Origin: Neisseria leonii
GTDB taxonomy: Bacteria; Pseudomonadota; Gammaproteobacteria; Burkholderiales; Neisseriaceae
Direction of reading: 5' to 3'
Length of the DNA stretch: 64,000 nucleotides
NCBI RefSeq assembly: GCF_028776105.2
Contig: NZ_CP145606.1
Span: 1,302,001 to 1,366,000 of the forward strand
Shown here: positions 26,491 through 36,488 of the stretch, piece after piece
How the letters are laid out: each line of letters begins with the position of its first letter
Position numbering within the stretch: position 1 is the first letter of the stretch
Translations under genes and position numbers: made by a program
Notes under the pieces: model-generated
Told to the model about the DNA's origin: nothing
Databases searched by the model: none
The model's input: the letters and a program-made list of their open reading frames with translations, nothing else

Positions 26491-26588
26491 ATATGGCTCC
26501 TTCGTTGTGTTGTTAAAAGCGGTGGAGGCCGTCTGAAAGCCGTATCTGTTTTCAGGCAGCCTGTATGTTTATGGGCGCAGGGCGGCCG

Positions 26589-27383
26589 TTATTTCATGCC
26601 CCAGCCGTGTCCCGCCAGAAACGACTGCCCGGTGAACACGTTGGTCGGAAAAGCCGCCAAAAAGCAGGCCAGATGGGCAATGTCGGCGGTGGTGGTAAAT
26701 TCGCCGTCCACCGTGTTGCCCAGCATGATGTTTTTGACCACTTCTTCTTCGCTGATGCCTTTTTCACGTGCCTGCTCGGGAATCTGCTTTTCCACCAGCG
26801 GCGTTTTGACAAAACCCGGGCAGATGACGTGGCTGCGCACGTTGTACGCCGCCCCTTCCTTGGCCAGCACGCGGCACAGCCCCAGCAGGCCGTGTTTGGC
26901 GGTTACATACGGGGCTTTGAGCGGCGAGGCCTCGTGCGAATGCACCGAACCCATATAAATCACCGTGCCGCCGCGTTTGTCCGCATACATATGTTTTAAG
27001 GCTGCCTGCGTTGTCAGAAACGCGCCGTCCAGGTGAATGGCCAGCATTTTTTTCCAATCGGCAAAGGCCAGTTTGTCGATGGGGTCGATAATCTGCACGC
27101 CCGCATTGGATACCAGAATATCGATGCCGCCGAATGTTTCGGCCAATTTATCCGTACCCGCATTCACGGCGGCCTGGTCGGTAACGTCCATCGTCAAAGC
27201 CAACGCGCTGCCGCCTGCGGCGCGGATTTCGCTTACTGTGTTTTCGGCAGCCTGCACATTCAAATCGGCGACACCCACGTTTGCACCCGCGCGGGCGTAT
27301 TGCAGGGCGATTTCTTTGCCCAAGCCGCTGGCCGCACCGGTAACCAAAGCGGTTTTGCCGCTCAAATCATACTGCACCGCCAT
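26589..27383 (-). CDS. 3-hydroxybutyrate dehydrogenase (SDR family)
   Basis: 264 aa short-chain dehydrogenase. NAD motif [15 protein letters not shown] at SNAGVQ, catalytic Ser in YMGSVHS and the YVTAK active-site pair. The closing AGHGWGMK is typical of bacterial D-3-hydroxybutyrate dehydrogenases. It would oxidise 3-hydroxybutyrate to acetoacetate for ScoAB. GGAGGCGG ribosome site. It stands between the atoE-type transporter and scoA, the expected ketone-body gene order. Confidence 0.9.
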   Translation of the reverse strand: MAVQYDLSGKTALVTGAASGLGKEIALQYARAGANVGVADLNVQAAENTVSEIRAAGGSALALTMDVTDQAAVNAGTDKLAETFGGIDILVSNAGVQIIDPIDKLAFADWKKMLAIHLDGAFLTTQAALKHMYADKRGGTVIYMGSVHSHEASPLKAPYVTAKHGLLGLCRVLAKEGAAYNVRSHVICPGFVKTPLVEKQIPEQAREKGISEEEVVKNIMLGNTVDGEFTTTADIAHLACFLAAFPTNVFTGQSFLAGHGWGMK

Positions 27384-27399
27384 ATCCGCCTCCGCAGCC

Positions 27400-28740
27400 T
27401 TAAACCAAAAACAGGAACACCGCCGAAATCAGCAGCCCCGAATAAAGCAGCGCCATCAGGCAGTAGCCCATCACCGCACGCGCGTCCAAACCGGCAATGC
27501 CCAGCAGCGGCAACGCCCAAAACGGCTGAACCATATTCGTCCACGCATCGCCCCAAGCCACCGCCATCGCCGACACCACCGGACTGACACCCAGCTCCAC
27601 CCCCGCAGGCAGCATAATCGGCCCCTGCACCGCCCACTGCCCGCCGCCCGAAGGCACAAACACATTCACCAAACCCGCACTCAGAAACGCCAGCACGGGG
27701 AAACTGCGGCTGTCCGACCATGCCGCAAACGCGTTGCTGACTACCGCCGCCAGCGACATCCCGCCCTCCGGCGCAGCCGTCATCAGCCCCATAATACCGC
27801 CGTAAAACGGAAACAGCAGCACAATGCCCGCAATCCCCTTCACACTCTCTTCCACCGCACGGCCGTAACGCTCGGGCGTACCGTGCGCCAGCAGACCGGC
27901 AAACAGAAACACCGCGATGACGATATTCAGCGCCAGATTAAACCCTTTGCCGCTGAAATGGCCGTACAGATACACCCCGCCCAAAACCGCCGGCACCAAC
28001 GCCGCCAGACGGCTGTCGTCCCACCGCTGCGCCGGCGTATCGCGCGGCGGCGGCACAATTTCAGGCTCCCGCAGCTTCGCCGCCTCCACCGCCACCGGAT
28101 TTTTCGGCATCATCAGCATATTCATCAGCGGCAGCCCGACCAGCAGCCCGGCCACAATCGACAGATTCAGCGGCGAAAACAGCGTTTCGGCCACCGGCAC
28201 GGCCGTCTGAACCGTGCCGCCCGACATTTTCAGCAAATCCGCCCCTTCCGTGGCCAAAGCCAGCGGAATCGACCCGGACAGCCCGCCGTGCCAAATCAGA
28301 AAACCCGAATAGGCCGATGCCACCAGCAAAGGATAATCCGCCCCCTTCACCTGACGCGCCAGCGCCTTCGCCAACACCGCGCCGACCACCAGCCCGAATC
28401 CCCAGTTAATCCAGCAGGCTGCCAAAGACACCAGCGTAACCGTTACCACCGCCGTACGCGGACTGCGCACCCGCGCGGCCAAACCGTCCAGCAGACGGCT
28501 GACCGCAGGCGCTTTCGCCAGCACATGACCGGTAGCCAGAATCAGCGCCATCTGCATGGAAAACCCCAGCAGCGACCACAAACCCCTGCCCCAGGCATCG
28601 GCCGCAGCCGCCGGTGTCTGACCGCCTGCCAGCACCGCCGCGGCATACACCAAAACCGTCAGCAGAATACAGAACACAAACGGCGACGGCAGATAATTCT
28701 GCACCAGCCGCACACTCAACGCAGTAACGGTACGGAACAT
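27400..28740 (-). CDS. atoE: Short-chain fatty acid transporter, AtoE family
   Basis: 446 aa, about 11 membrane helices. FGFSM-like [31 protein letters not shown], and [14 protein letters not shown] are strong AtoE/TIGR00366 motifs. It imports acetoacetate, butyrate or related acids. The ATG at 28740 has GAGGAGAAA upstream; the longer open frame to 28944 runs through repeat DNA and is not used. First gene of the atoE-bdh-scoA-scoB set. Confidence 0.92.
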   Translation of the reverse strand: MFRTVTALSVRLVQNYLPSPFVFCILLTVLVYAAAVLAGGQTPAAAADAWGRGLWSLLGFSMQMALILATGHVLAKAPAVSRLLDGLAARVRSPRTAVVTVTLVSLAACWINWGFGLVVGAVLAKALARQVKGADYPLLVASAYSGFLIWHGGLSGSIPLALATEGADLLKMSGGTVQTAVPVAETLFSPLNLSIVAGLLVGLPLMNMLMMPKNPVAVEAAKLREPEIVPPPRDTPAQRWDDSRLAALVPAVLGGVYLYGHFSGKGFNLALNIVIAVFLFAGLLAHGTPERYGRAVEESVKGIAGIVLLFPFYGGIMGLMTAAPEGGMSLAAVVSNAFAAWSDSRSFPVLAFLSAGLVNVFVPSGGGQWAVQGPIMLPAGVELGVSPVVSAMAVAWGDAWTNMVQPFWALPLLGIAGLDARAVMGYCLMALLYSGLLISAVFLFLV

Positions 28741-28999
28741 TTCTTTTTCTCCTCTCAATATGAATACGGCCGTTGCGGCGGCACGGAAACATACCGCCCG
28801 CTTCCGCTGCACGGAAATCCGCTTTACCCGTTTGGACTGTGCAGAAATCCAACCCGTCCGCTTCAACTCCGCAGAAACCCGGCCTTGGCGGTCTTGGCTT
28901 CGCTGAAACCCGCCTTTGGCGGTTTTAGCTCCGCAGAAACTCACTTCGTTCGTTTTAGCTTCGCAGAAATAGTGCTGCGCACTATTTTCAGACGGCCTT
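28741..28999. repeat. DUS-anchored 30-bp repeats upstream of atoE
   Basis: Between 28857 and 28997 are about four degenerate units containing TAGCTCCGCAGAAAC or GCTTCGCTGAAAC with hairpin cores such as CCGCCTTTGGCGG. They end in the AGTGCTGCGCACTATTTTCA inverted unit and a DUS next to the DctM stop codon. No gene. Confidence 0.75.
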
Positions 29000-30325
29000 T
29001 CAGGACAGCCAATACACCAGCCCCAGCGTTACGGGAGGCACAAACGCCAACAGCACGATACGGATCAAATCGGAACACAGAAACGGCAGCACCCCCCGAT
29101 AGGTTTCCTTCATCGGCACCCCTTTTGCCATACTGTTTACCACAAAAATATTCATGCCTACGGGCGGCGTAATCAGTCCCACTTCCACCACCATCAAAGC
29201 CAGCACGCCGAACCAGACTGCTTTGTCCGTCGGATTCAGACCGAAAAAATCCATGCCCATAATAATCGGCAGGAAGACCGGTATTGTGAGCAGAATCATC
29301 GACAGGCTGTCCATCACGCAGCCGAGTATCAGGTAAATCAAGATGATTGCCAACAACACCGCCCACGCAGGCAGCCCGCTGCCGGCCACCCATTCCGCCA
29401 CCCCTGCGGGCATTTGCGACAGGGCGAAAAAGGCATTTAACACATCCGCCCCCAGCAGAATCAGAAAAATCATCGCGGTGGCCGATGCCGTATCCAGCAG
29501 AGCCTGCATCAGGCCGCTGCCGTCCAGTTCCCGGGTCAGCCAGGCGAGCAGCCCCACAGCCACCGTGCCGATTGCAGCCGCTTCGGTGGGTGTAAAAATG
29601 CCGCCGTAAATACCGCCGATAACGGTCACAAACACTGCCGCCACCGGCCACACGCCTTTAAGCAGCCGGAAGCGTTCCCCCCACGGCACACGCGGCATGG
29701 CAGGCCCGCTGCCGGGTTTGAGCCGTACATAAACCGCCACGGCGGCCATATAGCCCAGCATGGCAATGATACCCGGCACCAGTGCCGCCATAAACATCAC
29801 GGATACATTCTGCTCGGCCAGTACCGCATAAATCACCAGCACCACAGAAGGGGGAATCAGAATGCCCAATGTTCCGCCTGCCGCAAGTGCGCCCGTAGCC
29901 AGCGCATCGGAATAACCGGCGCGTTTCAGCTCCGGCAGGGCAACCTGCCCCATGGTGGCGGCAGTGGCCAGCGACGATCCGCAAACCGCGCCGAACCCCG
30001 CACACGCGCCGATGGCGCTGACCGCAGCACCGCCGCGGTAATGCCCCAAAAACGCATTGGCCGTCTGAAACAGCCGCCGCGACAGTCCGCCGCGCGAAGC
30101 CAGATTGCCCATCAGCAGAAACAGCGGTACAACCGACAGGTCGTAGACGGAAAAACGGGCAAACGCAACGTTTTTCAAATAATTCAACAAAGGCAGCCAG
30201 CCTGCTACCCACATATAGCCCAGCGAACCGGCCAACAGCATGGCGGTACCGATATGTATGCGCAGCACCAGCAACCCGATAGTGAATGCACCGATGATCA
30301 ATCCTATGGTTACCGTATCGGTCAT
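29000..30325 (-). CDS. TRAP transporter large permease (DctM family)
   Basis: 441 aa with about 12-13 hydrophobic helices. SVVPLFLLMGNLA, GAVCGSSLATAATMG, and the GTLGILIPPSVVLVIYAV block are DctM hallmarks. Start at 30325 with GGAGG 6 bases upstream; it overlaps the small permease stop by 4 bases (ATGA). Works with the small permease and the periplasmic binding lipoprotein as a sodium-driven organic acid importer. Substrate unknown; the gene neighbourhood suggests an aromatic or ketoacid. Confidence 0.93.
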   Translation of the reverse strand: MTDTVTIGLIIGAFTIGLLVLRIHIGTAMLLAGSLGYMWVAGWLPLLNYLKNVAFARFSVYDLSVVPLFLLMGNLASRGGLSRRLFQTANAFLGHYRGGAAVSAIGACAGFGAVCGSSLATAATMGQVALPELKRAGYSDALATGALAAGGTLGILIPPSVVLVIYAVLAEQNVSVMFMAALVPGIIAMLGYMAAVAVYVRLKPGSGPAMPRVPWGERFRLLKGVWPVAAVFVTVIGGIYGGIFTPTEAAAIGTVAVGLLAWLTRELDGSGLMQALLDTASATAMIFLILLGADVLNAFFALSQMPAGVAEWVAGSGLPAWAVLLAIILIYLILGCVMDSLSMILLTIPVFLPIIMGMDFFGLNPTDKAVWFGVLALMVVEVGLITPPVGMNIFVVNSMAKGVPMKETYRGVLPFLCSDLIRIVLLAFVPPVTLGLVYWLS

Positions 30326-30864
30326 GATGCCTCCGATGATGATTGATTGTGCGGCCGGATAACATGCCACGCGGTATACAGCGCAGTCAGTCCCAGCAGA
30401 AAAAAGCCGGGTGCAATGCTGATGTGCGACCACCATTCCGGCCAGCCTAAAATCATGGTGGCGGATTTGGACTTAAACGCCCCCACCGCACCGAAATAAC
30501 TGCGCCATGCCAATACAAAGCCGATTGCCGCCAATATCAGTGCAGCCGCTGCATCTAATAGGCGGCGCACTGCCTCAGGGGCTTTCATGGTAAAGAAATC
30601 GACAATCACATGCGCATTCTTCATTTGCGCATAAGGCAGAAAAGCACTAATCGCCAGTGCGCAACCTATCTGCACCAATTCCACATCACCTTTCAGCGGA
30701 GCCGAAAACAGCCACCTGCCCAGCACGCTGACGGTAGAAATCAGGCAAACCAAAACTAAGATGACGACACCGCCCAAAGCAGACCATTTTGACCATATCC
30801 ATAACAATCTGCCCGGAGCGTCTTGCGGTATTTTCTCTGTTCCGATTTCAGTATCGACCGACAT
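30322..30864 (-). CDS. TRAP transporter small permease (DctQ family)
   Basis: 180 aa with four membrane helices. The motifs GRWLFSAPLKGDVELVQIG and YAQMKNAHVIVDFFT match the DctQ family. Couples to DctM, whose start overlaps its end. GC content of the TRAP and monooxygenase genes looks lower than that of nearby atoE and fahA. Confidence 0.92.
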   Translation of the reverse strand: MSVDTEIGTEKIPQDAPGRLLWIWSKWSALGGVVILVLVCLISTVSVLGRWLFSAPLKGDVELVQIGCALAISAFLPYAQMKNAHVIVDFFTMKAPEAVRRLLDAAAALILAAIGFVLAWRSYFGAVGAFKSKSATMILGWPEWWSHISIAPGFFLLGLTALYTAWHVIRPHNQSSSEAS

Positions 30865-30917
30865 GTTGTACCTACTTTACTTGATGGTTGGGCGCATGGC
30901 CGCTTTGGACTGGGCAG

Positions 30918-31994
30918 TTACGGTTGGGCCGCTTGGGCAATCAGTGCTTTGGCGCGCGCCACCATCGCTTTGCCGTCATAACCTTTTTGGCCCATTTCGT
31001 TCATCCAGTCTGCTTCCACTTGGGCCGCGGCCGCCTTGATTTCATTGATGCCCGCATGATCAATAGCATTAATGGCATTGCCGCGCTCAACGGCAGGTTG
31101 TTTGGCAGTATTGACCGATTCGTCCCAAGCCTTGCCGATAGCGGCCGAAAAATCAGCACCCGAGTTATCGTCAATCACTTTTTTCAGATGATCAGGCAGG
31201 CCGTCATAGCGCTGTTTGTTCATAGCAATTGTAAACAGCGCACTGAATAAAGCATTTTCCGGTGCATTGATTTCGGAATGGTATCGGGTCATATCATGCA
31301 GTTTCATGGTGGGGATGACCTCCCACGGCAAAATATAACCGTCGGCTACGCCTTTGGATACCGAATCCGCCAGACCGGGCAGGGGTATATTGACCGGTGT
31401 CGCCCCGAAAGCGGACAACATTTTATTGGTCAGGCGTGTGGGTGCGCGCATTTTGAGGCCTTTAAAATCTGCCAGCCGCGTAATGGGGCGGACATTGTTA
31501 TGTATTTGCCCGCGATCATGCACATTGAACGCCAGAGGTTTCACGTCGGTAAAATCTTTGCGGCCGAATTCGTCATAGATTTGCCAGGCAACACGGCTGC
31601 CGGATTCGGCCGTTCGGGTCATAAACGGCAGTTCCATCACCTCCATGCTGGGGAAGCGACCTGCACTGTAACCGGGCAGCGTCCAGACAATATCGGCTAT
31701 ACCGTCGGCAGCCTGATCAATCAGCTGGGGCGGTGTACCGCCCAACTGCATGGCGGGATAAATCTGGCAAGTCATCTGCTGTTTGGATGCTTCGGCAATT
31801 TTGGCACACCAAGGTTCCAGTATTTTTTTCTGGGCCAGCGAAGTAGCCGGCCAGAAGTGGGCCACTTTTAATACAATAGGTTGATTGCCATCACCTGTTT
31901 GGCCGGTACCGATATCTTCGCTGCATGACGATAATGCAGCGACACAGACTGCAGCTGACAAATAGGTTTTAAAGTGTTTTCGCGGACGCATCAT
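30918..31994 (-). CDS. TRAP transporter substrate-binding lipoprotein (DctP family)
   Basis: 358 aa. N-terminal signal with lipobox LSSC at C24, so a lipid-anchored binding protein, less common in this family than free periplasmic ones. LKVAHFWPATS starts the mature domain and GLKMRAPTR holds the Arg that usually binds the substrate carboxylate. Tandem ATGs at 31994 and 31991, with AGGAG just upstream. First gene of the TRAP trio. Confidence 0.92.
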   Translation of the reverse strand: MMRPRKHFKTYLSAAVCVAALSSCSEDIGTGQTGDGNQPIVLKVAHFWPATSLAQKKILEPWCAKIAEASKQQMTCQIYPAMQLGGTPPQLIDQAADGIADIVWTLPGYSAGRFPSMEVMELPFMTRTAESGSRVAWQIYDEFGRKDFTDVKPLAFNVHDRGQIHNNVRPITRLADFKGLKMRAPTRLTNKMLSAFGATPVNIPLPGLADSVSKGVADGYILPWEVIPTMKLHDMTRYHSEINAPENALFSALFTIAMNKQRYDGLPDHLKKVIDDNSGADFSAAIGKAWDESVNTAKQPAVERGNAINAIDHAGINEIKAAAAQVEADWMNEMGQKGYDGKAMVARAKALIAQAAQP

Positions 31995-32061
31995 TTACTC
32001 CTTTGTATTGATGTTGTGATGAAAGCCAAAACAGATTTTTCAGACGGCATAGATTGCGGTT

Positions 32062-32256
32062 TCATTCCTCCAATACGGCAGCCTGCCGTATTAATTCAAG
32101 GAAAGCAGCAGTATTGCCCAACGCCTCCGCCGATAATAATGACAACTTAACCAGAAAAATTTTTTGTTTTTCCGGCGGAATACTATCCAATGTTTCTGCC
32201 AACCTGTCATAAATGGCTTCCAAGCCTGCAAGGTCTAACCTGTTCGGTACATTCAT
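32062..32256 (-). CDS. DUF2783-family small protein
   Basis: 64 aa, helical, beginning MNVPNRLDLAGLEAIYDRLA. This small family is usually encoded beside a MhpA-like FAD monooxygenase, as here, where it starts 17 bases after the monooxygenase stop. AAAGG ribosome site at 7 bases. It may be an accessory subunit or stabiliser; that is inference. Matching is from memory of the family pattern. Confidence 0.7.
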   Translation of the reverse strand: MNVPNRLDLAGLEAIYDRLAETLDSIPPEKQKIFLVKLSLLSAEALGNTAAFLELIRQAAVLEE

Positions 32257-32273
32257 GGCCGTGCCTTTCCTCA

Positions 32274-33977
32274 TCAAAGTCGGGCGCAAAATGGTTTGAA
32301 GGTTTCAGTAAGCCTACCTGCCTGATACGTTTGCCAGCGTCCCATCACATGATGGTCCGGGCGTACCAAATAAACGGTGCCCTCTTGTGCGCCATAACGT
32401 TTACTGTCGTCCGGATGGCTTAAACCCGGTGTGCGGCCGGATTGGCATTCAGACGGCATATCTTGATTTAGGCGGATAATCGGGGACTGAATGGGAATGC
32501 CTGCTGCCTGTAAAGTATCCATTTCTGCTTCATAAGCCGGTTCAGGCTGCCCGCTGCCGGAGAAATAGACCGCCGTAAATCGGTTGGCCAGCCGCCCGTA
32601 TAAAAAACTGCCGTCGGCAAAACGGTAATCCGGAAACAGGGAACCGTTTTCCGCACCGCCGGTCATCACGCCATCGTCATCGCAGCCGCTATTCAGCAAA
32701 GATGTGCGGTATACATGGGCGCGGGAAGTACGCCAGTGAAACAGCGGGCGGACAAAGTCGTGCTGTAAGGATAAGGACAAAACCGCATCGCGCAATAAAC
32801 GGTAACCTTCGCTGGGCGGCGACATAAAACGTGTGGACTTACCCGCTTCGGCACAAATTTCACGGGCCGCACCCACACGGTCGGCACTGTAACTTTCCAA
32901 TAGGCTGCGTTTGGCCCAACCATGAATCACACCCGCCAGTTTCCAGCCCAGATCGAAAGCATCTTGAAAACCGGTATTCGCACCGCGCACGCCGAAAATG
33001 GGTAACAGATGTGCGGCATCACCCGCGAATACAATATTGTTGTGTACGTAATCAGGCAGCGTTAAGGCTTTGGCGGAATAAACAGTACACCAGTCCAATT
33101 CCCAGGTCAGATGCCCTTTGCCTATCATTTCCAATTGGGATTGAACGGCATATTGCAGATTTTCGGGCGATAAGGCTTGTTCTGCGGGGACATCCGGATC
33201 AATTTGCCAGTCAAACCGCCAAATATTGTGCGGTTCCCTGTGCATCAGAATGGTCTTGCCCGGATTCCAGTCTGGCGAGAAAAATGCCAGCCGTTCTGTC
33301 GGATAGTCCAGATCAATGCGTATATCGGCAATCACAAAGCGGCCTTCATAGCTGTTGCCTTCCATTTTCAAACCCAGGTGTCTGCGTATGAAGGATCGGC
33401 CGCCGTCGGCGGCAACCAGCCAAGGCGTCCTGTGGCAATAGCTGCCCTCTGGCGTATCGACAGTCAGCAGGACTTCGTTATCTTTCTGTAACAAATCAAT
33501 AACTTTATTCCCCCAACGCAGCTCAATCAAACTGTTCTGCCCAATTTGGCGCAACAGTGCCTCTTCCAAATAATTCTGTTGCAGATTGTTCAGAGGGGCA
33601 AAACGGTCATGCCGATCGGTCGGGCTGGCCATGCGGAATACGGTCCGGCCTTTGTAAACGGAATTGCCGTGCGTCCACGGCAAAGCCTGTGCAGCCACAT
33701 CTTGTACGGCACCGGCTGCCGCTAAAATGTCCATTGAGCGTTTGGTATACACCAAAGCCCTGCTGCCTTCCGACAACTGTCGCTCGTCATGGATTAACAC
33801 AACAGGAATCCCCCAGTCAGCCAATATCAATGCCGTCAGCATACCGATCGGCCCCGCCCCCACAACGGTGACACCGTTTTCCGGCGATACGGTTGGTTCC
33901 TTACTGAAAAAATAAGGGTAAATCTTGTAGTGGAAATACAGTGAACGGCGCGGCGTTTGAACCGGGATATGCATCAT
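32274..33977 (-). CDS. FAD-dependent aromatic monooxygenase (MhpA-like)
   Basis: 567 aa. Group A flavoprotein monooxygenase: VVGAGPIGMLTALILADWG (FAD fold), the DG-type motif AADGGRSFIRRHLG, and NNIVFAGDAAHLLPIFGVRGANTGFQDAFDLGWKL (second FAD site). It has an extra 30-residue N-terminal lead (SLYFHYKIYPYF) and a C-terminal thioredoxin-like domain. It resembles the monooxygenases found with DUF2783 near homogentisate genes in beta-proteobacteria. The substrate is unknown; a hydroxylated phenyl-acid is likely. GGGAGG precedes the tandem ATG. Confidence 0.88.
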   Translation of the reverse strand: MMHIPVQTPRRSLYFHYKIYPYFFSKEPTVSPENGVTVVGAGPIGMLTALILADWGIPVVLIHDERQLSEGSRALVYTKRSMDILAAAGAVQDVAAQALPWTHGNSVYKGRTVFRMASPTDRHDRFAPLNNLQQNYLEEALLRQIGQNSLIELRWGNKVIDLLQKDNEVLLTVDTPEGSYCHRTPWLVAADGGRSFIRRHLGLKMEGNSYEGRFVIADIRIDLDYPTERLAFFSPDWNPGKTILMHREPHNIWRFDWQIDPDVPAEQALSPENLQYAVQSQLEMIGKGHLTWELDWCTVYSAKALTLPDYVHNNIVFAGDAAHLLPIFGVRGANTGFQDAFDLGWKLAGVIHGWAKRSLLESYSADRVGAAREICAEAGKSTRFMSPPSEGYRLLRDAVLSLSLQHDFVRPLFHWRTSRAHVYRTSLLNSGCDDDGVMTGGAENGSLFPDYRFADGSFLYGRLANRFTAVYFSGSGQPEPAYEAEMDTLQAAGIPIQSPIIRLNQDMPSECQSGRTPGLSHPDDSKRYGAQEGTVYLVRPDHHVMGRWQTYQAGRLTETFKPFCARL

Positions 33978-34016
33978 GAACCTCCCTGTTTCTGTGCGGT
34001 ATGAGCCGGTAAACGG

Positions 34017-34658
34017 CTACTCCGCATCCGGCTGGTTTTCCGGTGCGGCGGCGGCGAATGCGGGCAAGGGGGTGCATTCGGCGGCGATGCGGGCGATGGT
34101 CGGGTAGGCGGTCAGGTCGATACCGAAGCGGCGGGCGTTGTACACCTGCGGAATCAGGCAGCAGTCGGCCAGTGTCGGGTTGTCTCCATGGCAGAAGCGG
34201 CCGGTCTGCGGGCTGTGCAGCAGGGTTTCCAGTGCGGTAAAGCCTTCGTTTATCCAGTGGCGGTACCAGTGGTTTTTGGCTTCGCCGTCGGCGGCAAAGT
34301 GCTGTTCGAGGTATTGCAGCACGCGCAGGTTGTTGAGGGGGTGGATGTCGCAGGCGGTCAGTTGGGCGATGGTGCGTACGCGGGCGCGGCCTGCGGCATC
34401 GGCAGGCAGCAGGGGCGGTTCGGGGCAGGTTTCGTCCAGGTATTCGATGATGGCGAGCGATTGGGTAAGTACGCCGTCGGGGGTGGTGAGGGCGGGAACC
34501 AGTTTCTGCGGGTTGAGGGCGGTGTATTCCGCGCCGCGCTGGCGGCCGCCGTCTTGCAGCAGGTGGACGGGCTCCGTTCGGTACGGCAGGTTTTTCAGGT
34601 TGAGGGCGATACGCACGCGGTAGGCGGCGGAGCTGCGGAAATAGGAATACAGTTTCAT
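34017..34658 (-). CDS. maiA: Maleylacetoacetate isomerase (zeta-class GST)
   Basis: 213 aa. The zeta-class signature SSAAYRVRIALN is at residues 9-20, with QKLVPAL and SLAIIEYLDE in the thioredoxin fold and DIHPLNNLRV in the helical domain. Isomerises maleylacetoacetate to fumarylacetoacetate with glutathione. It belongs with hpd and fahA on the same strand. Confidence 0.94.
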   Translation of the reverse strand: MKLYSYFRSSAAYRVRIALNLKNLPYRTEPVHLLQDGGRQRGAEYTALNPQKLVPALTTPDGVLTQSLAIIEYLDETCPEPPLLPADAAGRARVRTIAQLTACDIHPLNNLRVLQYLEQHFAADGEAKNHWYRHWINEGFTALETLLHSPQTGRFCHGDNPTLADCCLIPQVYNARRFGIDLTAYPTIARIAAECTPLPAFAAAAPENQPDAE

Positions 34659-34865
34659 GGTTTTGCTCTCAAAAGGCCGTCTGAAAAAATGAACGGGACG
34701 GATTACGGCTGTGCCGGAGCGGGCGGCGGGTGTCCGTTGCCCGGTAAGCCTGCCGCAACCGTTTCCGCTTCGCAGACCCGCTTTGACGGTTTTAGCTTCG
34801 CAAACCCGCCTTTGACGGTTTTAGCTTCGCAAACCCGCTTCGCGGGTTTTCAGACGGCCTGTGGG
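34659..34865. repeat. DUS-anchored 30-bp repeats
   Basis: Two to three units (GACGGTTTTAGCTTCGCAAA, period about 31) at 34770-34850, ending in GCGGGTTTTCAGACGGCC; a single DUS is at 34675. No gene. Confidence 0.7.
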
Positions 34866-36275
34866 TCAGGTGTTGTCGGTCTGCTGCGGGTTTTGCGGCG
34901 GTACTTTGCTGATGGTGAAGCCGGTAAAGCCGTAGATCAGGGTCAGCAGCAGGCTGAAATAGCAGAAGAAGGCATACGGTACGTAATCCACCACCGGTAC
35001 TTGCAGTATGCCCGCCAGGAATACGCCGTACACGCCCCACGGCACCAGCGGGTTGATGACGGTGCCGGCGTCTTCGATGGTACGCGCCAGATTGCGCGGG
35101 TGCAGGCCGAGACGCGCATACAGGGGTTTGAAGGCGTTGCCCGAGAGCAGCAGGCTCAAATATTGTTCGCCGATCAGGAAGTTGATGCCGAACGCGGTGG
35201 CCGCTGCGGTGGCGGTGGCACGGCCGACGCCGGTAATCAGGTGGCCGATGCCGGAGAGCAGTGCGGGCAGTACGCCCAAGCCGCCCAGCAGGCCGCCCAG
35301 ACTCAAAGCCAGAACGACGATGGTTTGACTGAAAAACATGCTTTCCATGCCGCCGCGCGATACCAGACGGCCGACCGCGCCCAAATCCAAGCCTTCGGCC
35401 GGTTTGTAGCCGCCGAAGAACCAGCCGCCCAGTTGGGCGAGTGAGGGGCTGCTGTGCAGATAGGTTACGGCAATGGCGGCGGTAATGGTGGCGATGATGG
35501 TGTACACGGCGTTTACTTTCAGCACGGCCAGCAATACCAGCAGAGCCAAGGGCAGCAGCGCGTAGCCGTGCACCAGACCGCTGTCGGTCAGCTGCTGCTG
35601 CATGGCGGCGGCACCGGACAAGTCTCCCTGCCCCGCCTGTCCGCCGAACAGCCACAGGCACAGCGCGGTCAGCAGCCATGCGGGAACGGTGGTGTAGAGC
35701 ATGTTGCGGATGTGGTCGAACAAATCGATGCCGACCACCGAAGCGGCGATGGTGGTGGTATCCGAGAGCGGCGACATTTTGTCGCCGAACAGCGCACCCG
35801 ATACCACCGCACCCGCCACAATAGCCGGTTCGGCGTTAAATGCTTCGGCCATGCCCAAAAAGGCCACACCGGCGGTGGCGCAGGTGGTAAAGCCGCTGCC
35901 CAGCGAAATACCGATAACGGAACACAGCACAAAGGCCGAAATGTAGAAATAGTTCGGCGAAATCAGCTCGAAGCCGTAATACATCAGCGTGGGAATCGCG
36001 CCCGACATCATCAGCGCGGCCACCAAAAGGCCGATATAGAAAAACAGGTAAATCGCGCCGATACCCGACACCACACCGTCGGCCATTTTGACCTGCATGG
36101 CGGCAAAATCCAGCCCACGCAGACGGCCGTAGGCAAACAGGCCGCACATCACCAGCACAATCGAAAGGTGCGGCACCCAGCCGAAGCCGATCATGGTAAT
36201 ACCCATCACCGCCACAATCATGGCGGCGATCACAAACGCCTCTTTCGGGCGCATGGCAATTAACGCTCCGTTCAT
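34866..36275 (-). CDS. nhaC: Na+/H+ antiporter NhaC family transporter
   Basis: 469 aa with about 11-12 membrane helices. VSGALFGDKMSPLSDTTTIA is the NhaC-family signature, and NPLVPWGVYGVFLAG is the matching C-terminal block. Members exchange Na+ for protons or for small metabolites such as malate/lactate; some carry amino acids. Between maiA and fahA, a role in uptake of tyrosine or another aromatic compound is plausible but not shown. AGGGGAAG ribosome site. Confidence 0.88.
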   Translation of the reverse strand: MNGALIAMRPKEAFVIAAMIVAVMGITMIGFGWVPHLSIVLVMCGLFAYGRLRGLDFAAMQVKMADGVVSGIGAIYLFFYIGLLVAALMMSGAIPTLMYYGFELISPNYFYISAFVLCSVIGISLGSGFTTCATAGVAFLGMAEAFNAEPAIVAGAVVSGALFGDKMSPLSDTTTIAASVVGIDLFDHIRNMLYTTVPAWLLTALCLWLFGGQAGQGDLSGAAAMQQQLTDSGLVHGYALLPLALLVLLAVLKVNAVYTIIATITAAIAVTYLHSSPSLAQLGGWFFGGYKPAEGLDLGAVGRLVSRGGMESMFFSQTIVVLALSLGGLLGGLGVLPALLSGIGHLITGVGRATATAAATAFGINFLIGEQYLSLLLSGNAFKPLYARLGLHPRNLARTIEDAGTVINPLVPWGVYGVFLAGILQVPVVDYVPYAFFCYFSLLLTLIYGFTGFTISKVPPQNPQQTDNT

Positions 36276-36488
36276 GTTTCTTCCCCTGTCTGAATCTGAA
36301 TATGTTCAGGCAGCCTGACCCTGCTCTGCGCCGGTTCCGGCTTTGCAGCAATCCGCTCTGTCTGTTTGGGCTGCCGAACCCGTTTCGCCGGTTCCGCTTT
36401 GCCGAACCGCCTTGGGCGGTCGGGTGCCGCTGAAACCTGCTGTGTTTATTTCCGCTTTTCACAAACCCGCTTCGCCCGTTTTGGCTCC
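36276..36488. repeat. Degenerate repeat region with a variant DUS
   Basis: TTCAGGCAGCCT at 36305-36316 is an exact match, on the minus strand, to AGGCTGCCTGAA, the Simonsiella-type uptake dialect. Then diverged copies of the CGCAGAAAC/GGTTTTAGC repeat lead into the tandem array. No gene. Confidence 0.65.

Noticed and set aside
27037..29172. 711-codon open frame antisense to the atoE-like gene
   Set aside because: It is a high-GC shadow: very rich in His, Arg and Gln, with no known domain, while the opposite strand encodes a clear transporter.
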